A DNA stretch of 64,000 nt from Agarophyton chilense. Taxonomy: Eukaryota > Rhodophyta > Florideophyceae > Gracilariales > Gracilariaceae. Under the pieces are notes generated by a model, which was not told the DNA's origin, did not search any database, and saw only the letters and a list, made by a program, of their open reading frames with translations. The DNA lies in contig JARGXX010000068.1 in assembly GCA_030374765.1 (NCBI GenBank), positions 3,348,001-3,412,000 of the forward strand, in the 5' to 3' direction. Positions 42,875 through 52,389 of this stretch are shown piece by piece; position 1 is the first letter of the stretch; every line of letters begins with the position of its first letter. Both the position numbers and the translations under genes were made by a program.

Positions 42875-43051
42875 ATGGAACAGAAGCCCGAAAAGGGAAA
42901 AGTGTACCCGCAGGAATTCGTTATCGATCGCATCGTGCGTCACATCTACACACCCGAGGGAGAAGTCCGCTACCAATTTTGATGGTACGGATTCTCGCCT
43001 GATGAGGATACAGTGGAACCCATTGAGCACCTTCCGAGGTCTAAGGTTTAA
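42875..43051 (+). pseudogene. Chromodomain coding region in a separate frame, with in-frame TGA (copy A)
   Basis: From ATG 42875 the frame reads 'VYPQEFVIDRIVRHIYTPEG' and 'EVRYQF', then TGA (42980-42982), then 'WYGFSPDEDTVEPIEHLP', and ends at TAA 43049-43051. This matches the chromodomain pattern Y-x-VE-x-I-x-D-x-R ... Y-L-V-K-W-x-G-Y ... TWEP-x-x-NL, with the TGA at the Lys of LVKW. Chromodomains usually end chromovirus integrases and steer insertion to marked histones. Here it lies 550 bp after pol in another frame. Whether it is spliced, read through or dead is open. Confidence 0.65.
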
Positions 43052-43482
43052 TCCTATCACCGACGCGCTCGGGTAACCTTGCCTCCAAGTCTGGATCGTG
43101 CCAAAGTCGGGTAAGCCACCACGGGAACTGGTGTGGATGCGACCTCGAAGTGAGGAAGATGTTAGACCTCTGAAGAGGAATTGAGGAGAGTATCCCGAAA
43201 AACACGTATTGAGAGGGAATGTCTACTGGCCCTCGGCCTAGCGCCGTTAACCGGGGAACACAGCACCGGTTATCGGGACAGTTTATGATGAAAAAAAAAG
43301 AAAAAAAGAAGACCCACGAAGTGGAGAAGAAGATTAAGAAGAAGATTGGACCTTAGGAAGGGAAGAAGATGAAGACGAAGATGAAGATGATCCTAAGAAG
43401 GAAGAAAAAAAGAAGTTATGCAAATATCAGAAGTTTACTATTGTCGCCAAGCTATAGACTCCACAATTGCCCGAAGGCGGAA

Positions 43483-45339
43483 CTACGGGAAGCCCGAGGA
43501 GGGACCCGCCCCACCGTTGGGATTCTGACCCTGATGGTACGCCGAGGCGAAAGCCAACATCTGGCTCACATCCGTCATACCCGGGGGAATCGGAATGCCC
43601 GCGTTCACGAGGCCTTGTCGCACACTATCCGCTTGCGGAGTGGCAACCGGCGCCTGCGCAAGGGTGTTCACACCCCACCCGGGGGGAGCAGATGAACCGC
43701 CACCGGATGCATTCGCCGCCGCAGCTGAGGTCGTTCCCACTGGTTGGAAGGGTGCAGATGGCTCCACAGGGAGTACTCTACTAGGAGCTGGCATGTCGTT
43801 ATCCAACGCTGGATCGTCCAGGTCTACTGGAGGCTCGTACTCGTAATCGTCGGTATAAATGAACCCCGTCGGGTGTCCCACCGGCATCGGTCGAGGCGAG
43901 TCAATCAGCGCCCGTGCTTGCGCCGCGCTGATGCGAACCCCTTCGAAGGGATTGTAATAGACCCAGTTACCGGAGCCCGGATCGTACCGGCCGGGAGACT
44001 TGTCTCGCGCGGATCCTTCCCCTGCGGGCTGATTTGCCACTGGAACTCGATCCCATTGGGTGTTGTCGATCACGTCCAAGATTGGATACAGGTCCTGCAC
44101 GTTGCTGGCCGAACCCAACGCTGGGACAAGGTCGATCTGACGCATGATGGTCCGTAGCATCGGAGGAATATACCAGATACGGAAATGGTCATGAGCATCC
44201 CAGAGGAGGTGCGCCGCTACGCGGGCTGCCCACTCGGCTGCAACGAGGGCCCAGTATCCCGAGTTCGGGTCGTGCATCAAACGAGACCCGATATAGTAGA
44301 TACATGGGGGCAGTTCAGCAAAGCACCCTCGGGGGACCTCGACCTTACTCCACCAAGCTGGAAGGGGCACGAATCGCCCAACCTTCGCCGTGTTACGGAT
44401 ACGCTCCAGTTCCACGTGAGGATAAGGGACAAGGAACCCGAAACGGGAGCGCGAGCGGCACTCGAAGCGCACGCGTCGATCGAACCCATACTGGGTAAAC
44501 TGCCGTTGAGGGTACCTGAATTCAGCCCGAAGGATGGGACGACTCCATTGGAGCATATCTTCTCGGAGAGGAAAACCCGGTCCGCGGAACTCGGCTTCGG
44601 GAAAGGCTGCCAGGTTATCCCCGTAGGAGACCTCACCGTACGTGCGGTAATAGGCGACATCGAACCCGTACTCCGGGGGAACCAGATGGTCAAAGCGTGA
44701 CCTCTCCAATCGCTGGTAGGCCAGAGCCGCCATCGCTGCGCGCGCCTTGTCCAGGGACTCCCCGCGACTGCGGTATAGATACTGAGGCTCTATGGCTACC
44801 CGTGCCCTCCAATCGGGAGAACGTACAACCTCAACAGGTAGGCCACCCGGCAATAAGCCGTCCTCCACGTAGGATTCGATGAGCTCATCGTCGCGAACCG
44901 CTGTCGGATGGAACCACGGAGCGCGGGAATATATCACCGGATCGCTAAGGGGACTCCACCTTCGAAAGGATTCGTTTGAGATCCAACCTCTGGAGTTTGC
45001 TACCAAGGGCATCGAATGAGCGGAGTTCCACGCCACCGCGTTGATGTCCAAATCCTCCTGAGGATGTCGGCTGCCCGCCGAGGCGGAAGGTTCGGTACCT
45101 GACGGAGCGGCATCCAAACCGGAGAAATATCCACCCTGCTGGGGAGCTTCGTTGTCCGCCGGCGCGGAGGCCGATGGCCCCGAGAGTGGGTTGAGGACGT
45201 ATGGGTTCATTCCCTTGAGAGGGTTGGTTGAGACTGCTGTTGCGAGAAGTTGCTTATCGCCCGAAGTCGGAGGAGTAGGAGAAAGTTGTACCGATGTGCC
45301 GGTTTTGTGGCGATCCCCAGAAGTGGTGAAGGACCCCAT
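43483..45339 (-). CDS. Long antisense ORF between pol and 3' LTR (copy A), function unknown
   Basis: 618 aa from the first ATG (45339); the frame also has a GTG at 45378. It is on the strand opposite gag-pol and starts 82 bp inside the 3' LTR. It is completely open although gag and pol of this copy are broken. The N-terminal ~90 residues are Ser/Thr/Pro-rich, the central ~100-450 look globular with many Arg, Tyr and Trp, and the C-terminal ~470-618 are Pro/Gly/Ala-rich and disordered. No known domain, transmembrane segment or zinc motif is seen. Copy B carries the same gene with one inserted base, and element D has a divergent, decayed homologue in the same position. A divergent promoter in the LTR is a plausible driver. 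Confidence 0.7.
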   Translation of the reverse strand: MGSFTTSGDRHKTGTSVQLSPTPPTSGDKQLLATAVSTNPLKGMNPYVLNPLSGPSASAPADNEAPQQGGYFSGLDAAPSGTEPSASAGSRHPQEDLDINAVAWNSAHSMPLVANSRGWISNESFRRWSPLSDPVIYSRAPWFHPTAVRDDELIESYVEDGLLPGGLPVEVVRSPDWRARVAIEPQYLYRSRGESLDKARAAMAALAYQRLERSRFDHLVPPEYGFDVAYYRTYGEVSYGDNLAAFPEAEFRGPGFPLREDMLQWSRPILRAEFRYPQRQFTQYGFDRRVRFECRSRSRFGFLVPYPHVELERIRNTAKVGRFVPLPAWWSKVEVPRGCFAELPPCIYYIGSRLMHDPNSGYWALVAAEWAARVAAHLLWDAHDHFRIWYIPPMLRTIMRQIDLVPALGSASNVQDLYPILDVIDNTQWDRVPVANQPAGEGSARDKSPGRYDPGSGNWVYYNPFEGVRISAAQARALIDSPRPMPVGHPTGFIYTDDYEYEPPVDLDDPALDNDMPAPSRVLPVEPSAPFQPVGTTSAAAANASGGGSSAPPGWGVNTLAQAPVATPQADSVRQGLVNAGIPIPPGMTDVSQMLAFASAYHQGQNPNGGAGPSSGFP

Positions 45340-45405
45340 TGGGAGAGCAGCATATATAGCGACCGGAACGCGAGACACCCGCGGCTCGGAATGTTCTTCC
45401 TCGTC

Positions 45406-45420
45406 TTAAGGAGGGGGAGA
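45406..45420 (+). promoter_or_regulatory. Polypurine tract of gypsy copy A
   Basis: TTAAGGAGGGGGAGA lies directly before the 3' LTR TG. The same tract is found in reverse at 55747-55761 in copy B. Confidence 0.8.
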
Positions 45421-46334
45421 TGTAGAGCAACGCCCAGTTAGGGGATACTTGAAGATGCAACTCATAGAATGAGGATTGAACCCTCCGAGGGTTATGATTA
45501 TGATCCCCTCTAAGGTGTGCTGAGGTGGCACTTTTTTCTGGTTAGAATTCGCCTATAAGGGAAAATTCGGATGGCCCATGGTTGGATTGGACCCGTGATA
45601 CACGTGGCTTAATTTTGGCACCGAATTTCGGATATTTGTAGAACGTTGGACTTTTGGGCCCTGACAGTTGGATCTCCACGTGTATGGCCCTGAGCAGGTG
45701 TGCACTACTGTAGAGTTTAGTTAGTGGGCCCTACTTAGGGAGATGAGATCTGACAGTCCGAAGCTCAAAGTAAATGGTAACCAAGGTTGGTCTTCGATAC
45801 CTTTAGAGGTTCTTCGTCGCCATCGTTTCGGCCTTACAACCGGGAACGGGCTCTGGTTAGCAACGCCTGCGTAGGGACACGACTCCACTTGGAGAGTGCC
45901 CACGTTTGGGTTCCGTGCAACCACCCCCTTGGGACCGCTCAGACGACCTGCGTGCACGATACCCCGTAGGGGTTCTGCTTACTTGTTGCGTGCTTTTTGT
46001 GTTTCCTTTCGAGGACAGGTTTTCGCCCCTGTATTGGGTTTCCTTTGTTGTTTCGCCCCTTTTCTGGTTCTCGGGTCCGGTGCCTGTTAGTGCCCGACCC
46101 TCGCCCCGTTTTTCCTCTTCGCCGGATTTTCCCCCATTCTTTGGCATACCCATACCCATTCCCGATCCAACGGTTTCTACCCCTCACCTCCGTCGGTACT
46201 GCCGGAATCCCCCGTGGGAGTTACACCCCACACTACGGGTGGAACGGAGGGCTCTGTCTCTGAGTCTGCCTCCCCCAGGGAGCAAGGCTTCGAACACCTT
46301 GAGAGCACTTCCCGTCGCCGGGTTTTGCTCCACA
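45421..46334 (+). repeat. 3' LTR of gypsy copy A (914 bp)
   Basis: TGTAGAG...CTCCACA, the same length as the 5' LTR, and followed directly by the GAATG duplication. Confidence 0.95.
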
Positions 46335-46452
46335 GAATGCACTCTCCAGATCACCCGGGAGGTACCAGAAAGGCACGGTCTCTGACCTAGTGTCAGAGCC
46401 CTGGCCAGCACTGGCTACGATGCCAGGTGGCCACTCCACTACTGTACTAAAA
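46335..46452 (+). repeat. Dispersed repeat R, right half, with right GAATG duplication
   Basis: Begins with GAATG (46335-46339) and continues the match to 7360-7476 (ACTCTCCAGATCACCCGGGA onward), completing repeat R interrupted by copy A. Confidence 0.85.
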
Positions 46453-49331
46453 AAGATAAATTACAATTACTAAAAAGTACTCAACCAGAAGGTACATGTC
46501 AACACTACACGTGGTTGGCAACACCTAGATGGTACCTCGCCCGGAGCTGCGTGGCCGATGATCCCTCGCATTCATCACCTACAAGGTCAGGTTACTTTAT
46601 CGACTACCTCAAAGGTCAAACCTTCTGCCACTATACGACAATTAAACCAGTATTAACGCGCGATTTAGAAAGCATCTGAAAGAGGACAGCCCCAAAGACA
46701 CTTACTTTTTTGGGCGACGGCACAACATCAAACAAAACTGCACCCATCTCACCAACGCTATTTCTATCTACGTTGCTGGCCATAAAAAGGTATCGACGTC
46801 TTGGATGAACAACATCGAGCAATAAACGGCCAAATTGTTTCGTGCGAATAAAAAACGGTTGAAAAGCGTTTGCTGGATACCAAGCAGAACTCTCGTTGAC
46901 GAAATACAAAGGATTCTATTGATTCAAAAATTTGTCCGCATGCATGTTTTACTTTGAATAGTTTCCGAGGCGATGCATACTGCAAAAGACAACTTCCATT
47001 CTCTTTCCTGACGGATAGAGTTCACCCAGAGCCTTTTTGGCTTGAACTACGAAACAAAAACGTTCGGTTCGCCCAACTGTCTGCGAAAAAGTCCAATTAA
47101 CTCCAAATCTGTACCTCCTTGACAAAAAACGTTTACGTATTGATACAAGATAACTAAATGACTCTTTTTTACTTACAGTATAATAAAATAATGGGAATAT
47201 GACCTTCAAAACAAAATTGGCGGTAGCAGCAAAATTTGTCGATATCCTAAAAACCATCATCTGAAGTTTCAGAAAGGTTGAATATTGGCCTACTGATTTC
47301 TAAGTAAATGGTTTTCAGAAGCCCGAATTTGACCGTACTGCACGAACATATAAAATTCGTGACGATAGCAGGAGTACAACGAGAATTCGTTCGTATCGGC
47401 TAAAACAAAAGACGAAAAGTTTTTCAGTCAATTCAAAAAGGTTAGTAAGACTGTGTCAAATCCGATTAAAGTTCTTACAACAATTGAAAACATATTTCAA
47501 ATAAATCGAACAATCAACATTGTTTTATTGAAGCGTAGTCGCTTCTCCGCACGAATGAACTGTGTATTGTAACCCAAAAGATAGCAAGAAGTGTGGGGCA
47601 TGACAATTTTACAGAGAGCGGTATGTATTTGTCCTAGAAGGAGGAGATTGAGAATATGTTTAAGGTTTGGCAGCACTATTTACTGAAAAATGCATCAAGA
47701 ATGGCGGACTCACTTTAAATACGTTAGGAGACAATGATAAACAGAGCTCAAGCGTCCAAAACCCCATGAAAACACTTAACTGACACTTGTGGTTGAAAAA
47801 AAGAAAAAAAAGATAAAAGTAGTCTAGTAGGTGCTTTTTTATAATAATGAAAGGGTTGGCCATGTTTGGAAAGATAAATATCTCACCGATCAAACGACTT
47901 ACGATGGCACTCCTTGCCACGTAGCCACCAGAAAATACACTTGAGGTGCGCCTCCCTATCTACTTACTCTTATTTAAGTATTCCTAAATTAGCGAAAAGC
48001 TAAGCTAATTGATAACGAATCCACTGTATTATACTACCCATGCTGGTAACCATCTAGGTCTAACACGTGGCATAGCTACTTCATCGTTGTAGCTGAATAC
48101 ATTTCAAGCTGCAAACCAAAGAAACCTGGAGCGATCGGTTGGAGGCTTGTACTTCTGCTGAAGAGAAAACATCAATCTGAATATCCTTAGCTGGCGTTTG
48201 AAAACAACGAAATTAAATTGTTGACGCAAAAGTATACTAGGTTTTCATTTGATTTGACAAGAGAAGGGTTTTACGTTTGCGGACGTAAAAGAGCAAAAAA
48301 TGAACTTAATAGAAAGATGTGCCATATTGGTACTGATGAAGTACCGATTGCGCAGTTCAGGCGATGTTATTGTTGCAAACTGGTAAATTCGAACGCTGCC
48401 TTTGGCCCGGAGACCGCAAAGTGCGGCGATTAAGCGTTCTTGCACTTTCAGTCTATGTGTTAGAGGTGATGGAAGGGGAGTCGGACGGCCGTGGTGGGGT
48501 CCCAAATAAAGCCACAGCCTTCGTTTGGTGTGTTTGCAAGGGGGAAATCTTTGTTTCTGATGGCATCGTGCCATAATTCTGAGATGCAAAATATGTCCCA
48601 AATCAAACCGTTGGGATATCTAACTCTTTACACGTAGCCCCAGAATTAGCTTTCTAGATATAACTGCTACCCTGGTTACCATACTACACTACCGTTGGAT
48701 CAAAAGGAAGTCTTAGATACGTATTTTCTCGCTTCTTTTAGTTCTATTCAACAGAAATCGGAGCGATATGGGGTTATTGAGTTAATTGCGGTCAAAAACT
48801 TCTCTATTCTGTTGAAATAGAAGCGGAAGTTAGAGTTCACTTTTGAATCATTCCGCTAAAAATTACGAAATAGCATGAACGCTATTTCCTATTAACCTTT
48901 TCTAATTAAACATTTCTTCTTTATGGTTAAGACCCCCATTTCCAGCTCAATTCTTATTCTGAAATAAAGGCAAAAATCGAAATAGCTTTGTTTCGTGTCA
49001 CAGGTATTCTGCCGTTTATTTGAGGAGCAAGCTGAGGAGGCCGAAGAAAAGGCAAAGGAGACGACGATCGCACCCTGAAGCGCATCAAAAATGGATCTTG
49101 CGCTTCCTGTTCTTTTCTATCAATAGATGACCAGAACTGCCTTGCATACATACCGACTGGTGCAACAAGGCTTTGCTACGCCATCAAATGAAACTGTGTC
49201 GGGGTTAGCATGCGTATGGGCTTCATCCACACGACGCATGTTTTGTTGTTGTTCCTAGGAAATGGATTCGTTTTGCATATTTGATGTATAAGCTCGGATA
49301 AGGGTGACGAAATGCACCAATTGCTTTTATG
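46453..49331. other. AT-rich region without a recognised gene
   Basis: Minus-strand open stretches (47260-46949, 46909-46631) and a plus-strand one (48218-48433, with CHIG..RRCYCCK) hint at old coding sequence, possibly a further decayed transposon, but none gave a convincing family match. No RNA gene was seen. Confidence 0.35.
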
Positions 49332-49333
49332 TA

Positions 49334-50714
49334 CAGTGGTGTGCAAAAAAAAGAACGGTGTGTTTTTTGAACAAAAAGGGCTTCAGAGAGCCAGATGAAG
49401 AAAAGATTTAGAGGAAAGCAAGCTGCCCCATCATCAATAAACAATATTTATTCAACTTAGGCCAAAAACTTATACATTACTTACAGTTTTAAAAGCACTG
49501 TTTCTGCAGCAGTGCAAAAATATAAGAACGACTTAAAAAACCGCGCACTGATGTTCCACGTGCACAACAAATTATCCATTGCGCATATGTACTACAAATA
49601 ATTCTACTTCGTTTTTTAGACCTTTCAAAGGTTCTTTAAACCTTTCAAACTATGCCGAAGGGTAAACAACTTATGAGCATAGAAGTCGCCCAAATAATTG
49701 CACTTAATGGAGACAATCTGTCCTTGAAAAGCAAAACAACTCAGATAGATCGCTCCAAAACAGCGGCATACCAATTCCTGAAACGAGAAAGCGTAGGTGT
49801 TACGAAGAAAAGAAGTGAAAGGCAGCAAAACTCACACCCCATGATACCCGTCACATAAAGCGGCTGCTTTCTAAGCAATCCTGCTCCGCTAAAGTCCTAA
49901 AAAGGATCTCAATCTAGACGTCTCTGTTTCTACTGTGACAAGGGCTATCCATCGGTTGAACACCTTCGAGTACAAGAAGAAAAAATCGGCACCCCTGATA
50001 ACCGAACAGCATCTAATTGCGCGTCTCGAATGGGCCATGTGATACAATCGATTTTATCCTCACGAATGGAATATAGTTGCATGGTCCGTCGAGAAAAAAA
50101 ATTGACGGTGACGGTCCAGATGGGTGGACCTATTACTGGCATGATTTACGTCATCATGAACAAGTTTTTTCTAAGAAGAAGAATGGAGGATTTTTAGTAA
50201 TGGTTTGGGCATGTTTTTATCGTTATGAAAAAAGACCTTTGGTTTTTACTGATGGAAATATTAATTCGGAGCGATATTTAGAGATGCTGAAGTCCAAATT
50301 TCTACCTTGGATGGTCGAAGACAATGGACAGAAGCTTATATTTCAGCAAAACAATGCACCCATTCATGCAGCTAGGTACTCTAAGGCTTAGTTTCATGAA
50401 GAAAATATTGAGCTCTTGGAATGGCCTGCAAACTCACCGGATCTTAACCCTATCGAGAACCTTTGGAGTATTTTGGCTTACAGAGTTTATGCTGATAGTC
50501 GCCAGTTTGGTTCAATAGAAGAGCTAAAACAGGCACTACGTGATGAGTGGTAAAAAATAGACGCAAACGTGCCCACTATACTTTTCAAAAGCATGTCGCG
50601 TCGTTGCATGGCTGAAATTAGAGCCAATGGGAAGAAAAAAAAGTATTAAAACACCTTTATTGTTGTGTTGTGCAATAAATTAAATATCGTTCTTTTAATT
50701 TTGACGCGGGCATT
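49334..50714 (+). mobile_element. Tc1-like transposon 1, inactive
   Basis: Left end CAGTGGTGTGCA after TA (49332-49333). The right end, near 50714, is an imperfect inverted copy (the shared core contains AAAAGAACG). It encloses a broken Tc1-type transposase, and the size (~1.4 kb) is usual for the family. Confidence 0.7.
49652..50649 (+). pseudogene. Tc1-like transposase pseudogene
   Basis: ATG 49652 begins an HTH region ('SIEVAQIIALNGDNLSLK') that stops at 49858. Further blocks in other frames give 'DGPDGWTYYWHDLR', 'GGFLVMVWACFY', 'LIFQQNNAPIHAAR' and 'EWPANSPDLNPIENLW', the hallmark Tc1/mariner DDE sequence. Several stops interrupt it. The first catalytic Asp context reads W-S-V-E-K-K (Val for Asp) and the second, normally QQDNAPxH, reads QQNNAPIH. 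The enzyme is doubly dead. Confidence 0.85.
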
Positions 50715-50847
50715 ATATGTTATTCTGTAGCTGCCGTTCGTTAGGTGCCTGTTTTATTAAAAAAGAGTTCATAAAACTCATTTTAACCTTGTGACCGACG
50801 TTTTACCGTGTTCAAGGGTTACCTCTCTACTTTGTGCGCCGCACATA

Positions 50848-52144
50848 AAGTCTGTTTCAAAATCATATCCCTCGCCCAAATTTTCCAAAAATCGACGTTT
50901 TGGCTACAGTAAAACTAACAAAATCAGTGTGAAAAAATTTTCAAGTAAAAAAACTGTTTCAAAAACATAACCTTTATTGCATTCTTTTTATTCTAACGCG
51001 AGTTCAGTAATTTATTTTTGCCCCTTTAGCCTGTATAACACTTATACAACGCTTTGGAATTGATTCTATAAATGGATGATAGAATTACAGTCAATCGTTT
51101 CCCAGCAATCTTTGATACAATTTTTTAGATCAAAAATTGTATCAAATTGCCTTCCTTGCCCATAAACCATTCTAGCCAACATTCCCTAAATGTTTTCGAT
51201 AGGGTTGAGGTCAGGAGAGCGCGCAGGCCATTCCATAACCGACATATTTAGACTATTGAACCACTGTTTCATAGAATTGGACGTATGCACAGGTGCATTA
51301 TCTTGCTGAAAAATTAATTCTTCTCCGTGCATACAGTATGCAAAAAGTAAAAGATAGTTTTGTAGAACCTCAGCATACTTCTCAGAGTTCATTGTAGTTT
51401 CAACAAAAGCCATATCAGTTGCTCCTTTCGTATAAATTACAGCCCAAACCATTACTGATGCGCCTCCTGAATGCCTGGTCACAAATTCTTTCTTTTCCTT
51501 TCGTAGATAATGCCAATAAAACTTATAGCAATCTGGACCATTAAGGTTAAACTTTTTTCCTCGGAAAAGATAACATTATTCCATTCCGTTTTCCAATAAG
51601 CCTTTTGCGCACACTTTTCAACTCGATTTTTCTAGTGATTATCTTTTAAAAAAAAGTTTTCCTTATTTTTGTGCACTTGAACAAATTTTGACGGTTGACT
51701 TCACGCCATATTGTAGATCTTGATAGAGGCAAATTTAGATTTTTGACAATTTTTCCACAAGATGAAGTGTTACGGCATAGTTCTCGCTTAATTCCACGCT
51801 TATCGGTCGGGGATAGTGACGTAGGACGGCCGGTTGAACGCTTTTTTCCCTATGTAGCGGGGTTTTTGATGAAGTTTCTGATTGTTTTTGGGCTGCGCTT
51901 GAGTTTTTGGGCTATATCTGCTGGAATCATACCCTGACCTACTATTTTCATGATTTTCAGCTGTTCAGAGCGTGTCAGAGGTGCGCCACGAGCCATAATT
52001 GAGCTAATGATTGTATAAAGGATATACTTTTGAAACAGTGTTATTGACTTAGTGGTTTTTATTTGTTGTGAAATGTGCTCTACACTACGGGAAATGCCTT
52101 TTTGGCGCAGTTTTTGTGAAGGGATATGTTTTTGAAACGCACTG
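50848..52144 (-). mobile_element. Tc1-like transposon 2 with double-repeat termini (IR/DR type)
   Basis: 1297 bp between TA dinucleotides (50846-50847 and 52145-52146). The right end is CAGTGCGTTTCAAAAACATATCC on the minus strand. The left end is a diverged match (AAGTCTGTTTCAAAATCATATCC). A second inner copy (CTGTTTCAAAAACATA at ~50990; the inverse near 52040) gives two direct repeats in each terminus. The remnant at 6509 belongs to the same family. Confidence 0.75.
51180..51996 (-). pseudogene. Tc1-like transposase pseudogene in transposon 2
   Basis: Starts with ATG 51996 ('MARGAPLTRSEQLKIMKIVG', an HTH domain) and breaks at a TAG about 50 codons later. The open block 51482-51186 has 'GGASVMVWAVIYTKG', 'LIFQQDNAPVHTS' with the second catalytic Asp intact, and 'EWPARSPDLNPIENI'. 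Frame breaks between these make it non-functional. Confidence 0.85.
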
Positions 52145-52146
52145 TA

Positions 52147-52389
52147 CTCTCAGGTCGAGTGCAAATGAGCGTAGGAGAGGCTAGTTAGGTGAAAACAAGA
52201 CGATAGGAGTTGAGTACTGCTGATACAAACAGTAAGATCAGCAGTCCTTCCTTTATACTCAACAGACGAATACGAGAGCAATAAACTACGAAGTGTATGC
52301 TCTCGTAAACAAATACAAATACAAAATTAAACGAAAGTCACGGATGCAATACAAGAATAAATTGACCATGATACAAACATTCAAGTTCA
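52147..52389 (-). repeat. Partial 3' LTR of the copia element
   Basis: On the minus strand it begins TGAACTTGAATG at 52389, right after a purine-rich tract (GAGGGGGGATCTCAG). The first three bases of the LTR are the pol stop codon. The element's left part is cut by Tc1-like transposon 2 at 52146. Confidence 0.5.

Larger units (their letters stand above)
34615..46334 (+). mobile_element. Complete Ty3/gypsy retrotransposon, copy A (11.7 kb)
   Basis: Two 914-bp LTRs, target-site duplication, primer-binding site, gag, protease-RT-RNase H-integrase, a small chromodomain frame, a long antisense ORF and a polypurine tract. The LTR pair differs at roughly 15 sites by eye, so the insertion is fairly recent. 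Sense genes are broken: a gag frameshift and stop, a protease-region frameshift, and two TAA stops in pol. It is nested in repeat R. Copy B in this window is nearly identical. Confidence 0.95.

Noticed and set aside
42331..42933. 200-codon minus-strand ORF conserved between copies A and B (58235-58837)
   Set aside because: It overlaps the chromodomain region antisense and is conserved only because the copies are nearly identical. There is no independent support from element D.
43290..43430. Simple GAA/GAT-rich tract as a coding acidic-basic protein
   Set aside because: The short open frame there is a by-product of the purine-rich tract, without a start context or a domain.
46631..47260. Possible transposase-derived coding sequence on the minus strand
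   Set aside because: Fragments looked suggestive of a DDE or piggyBac-like tail but no catalytic motif could be identified.
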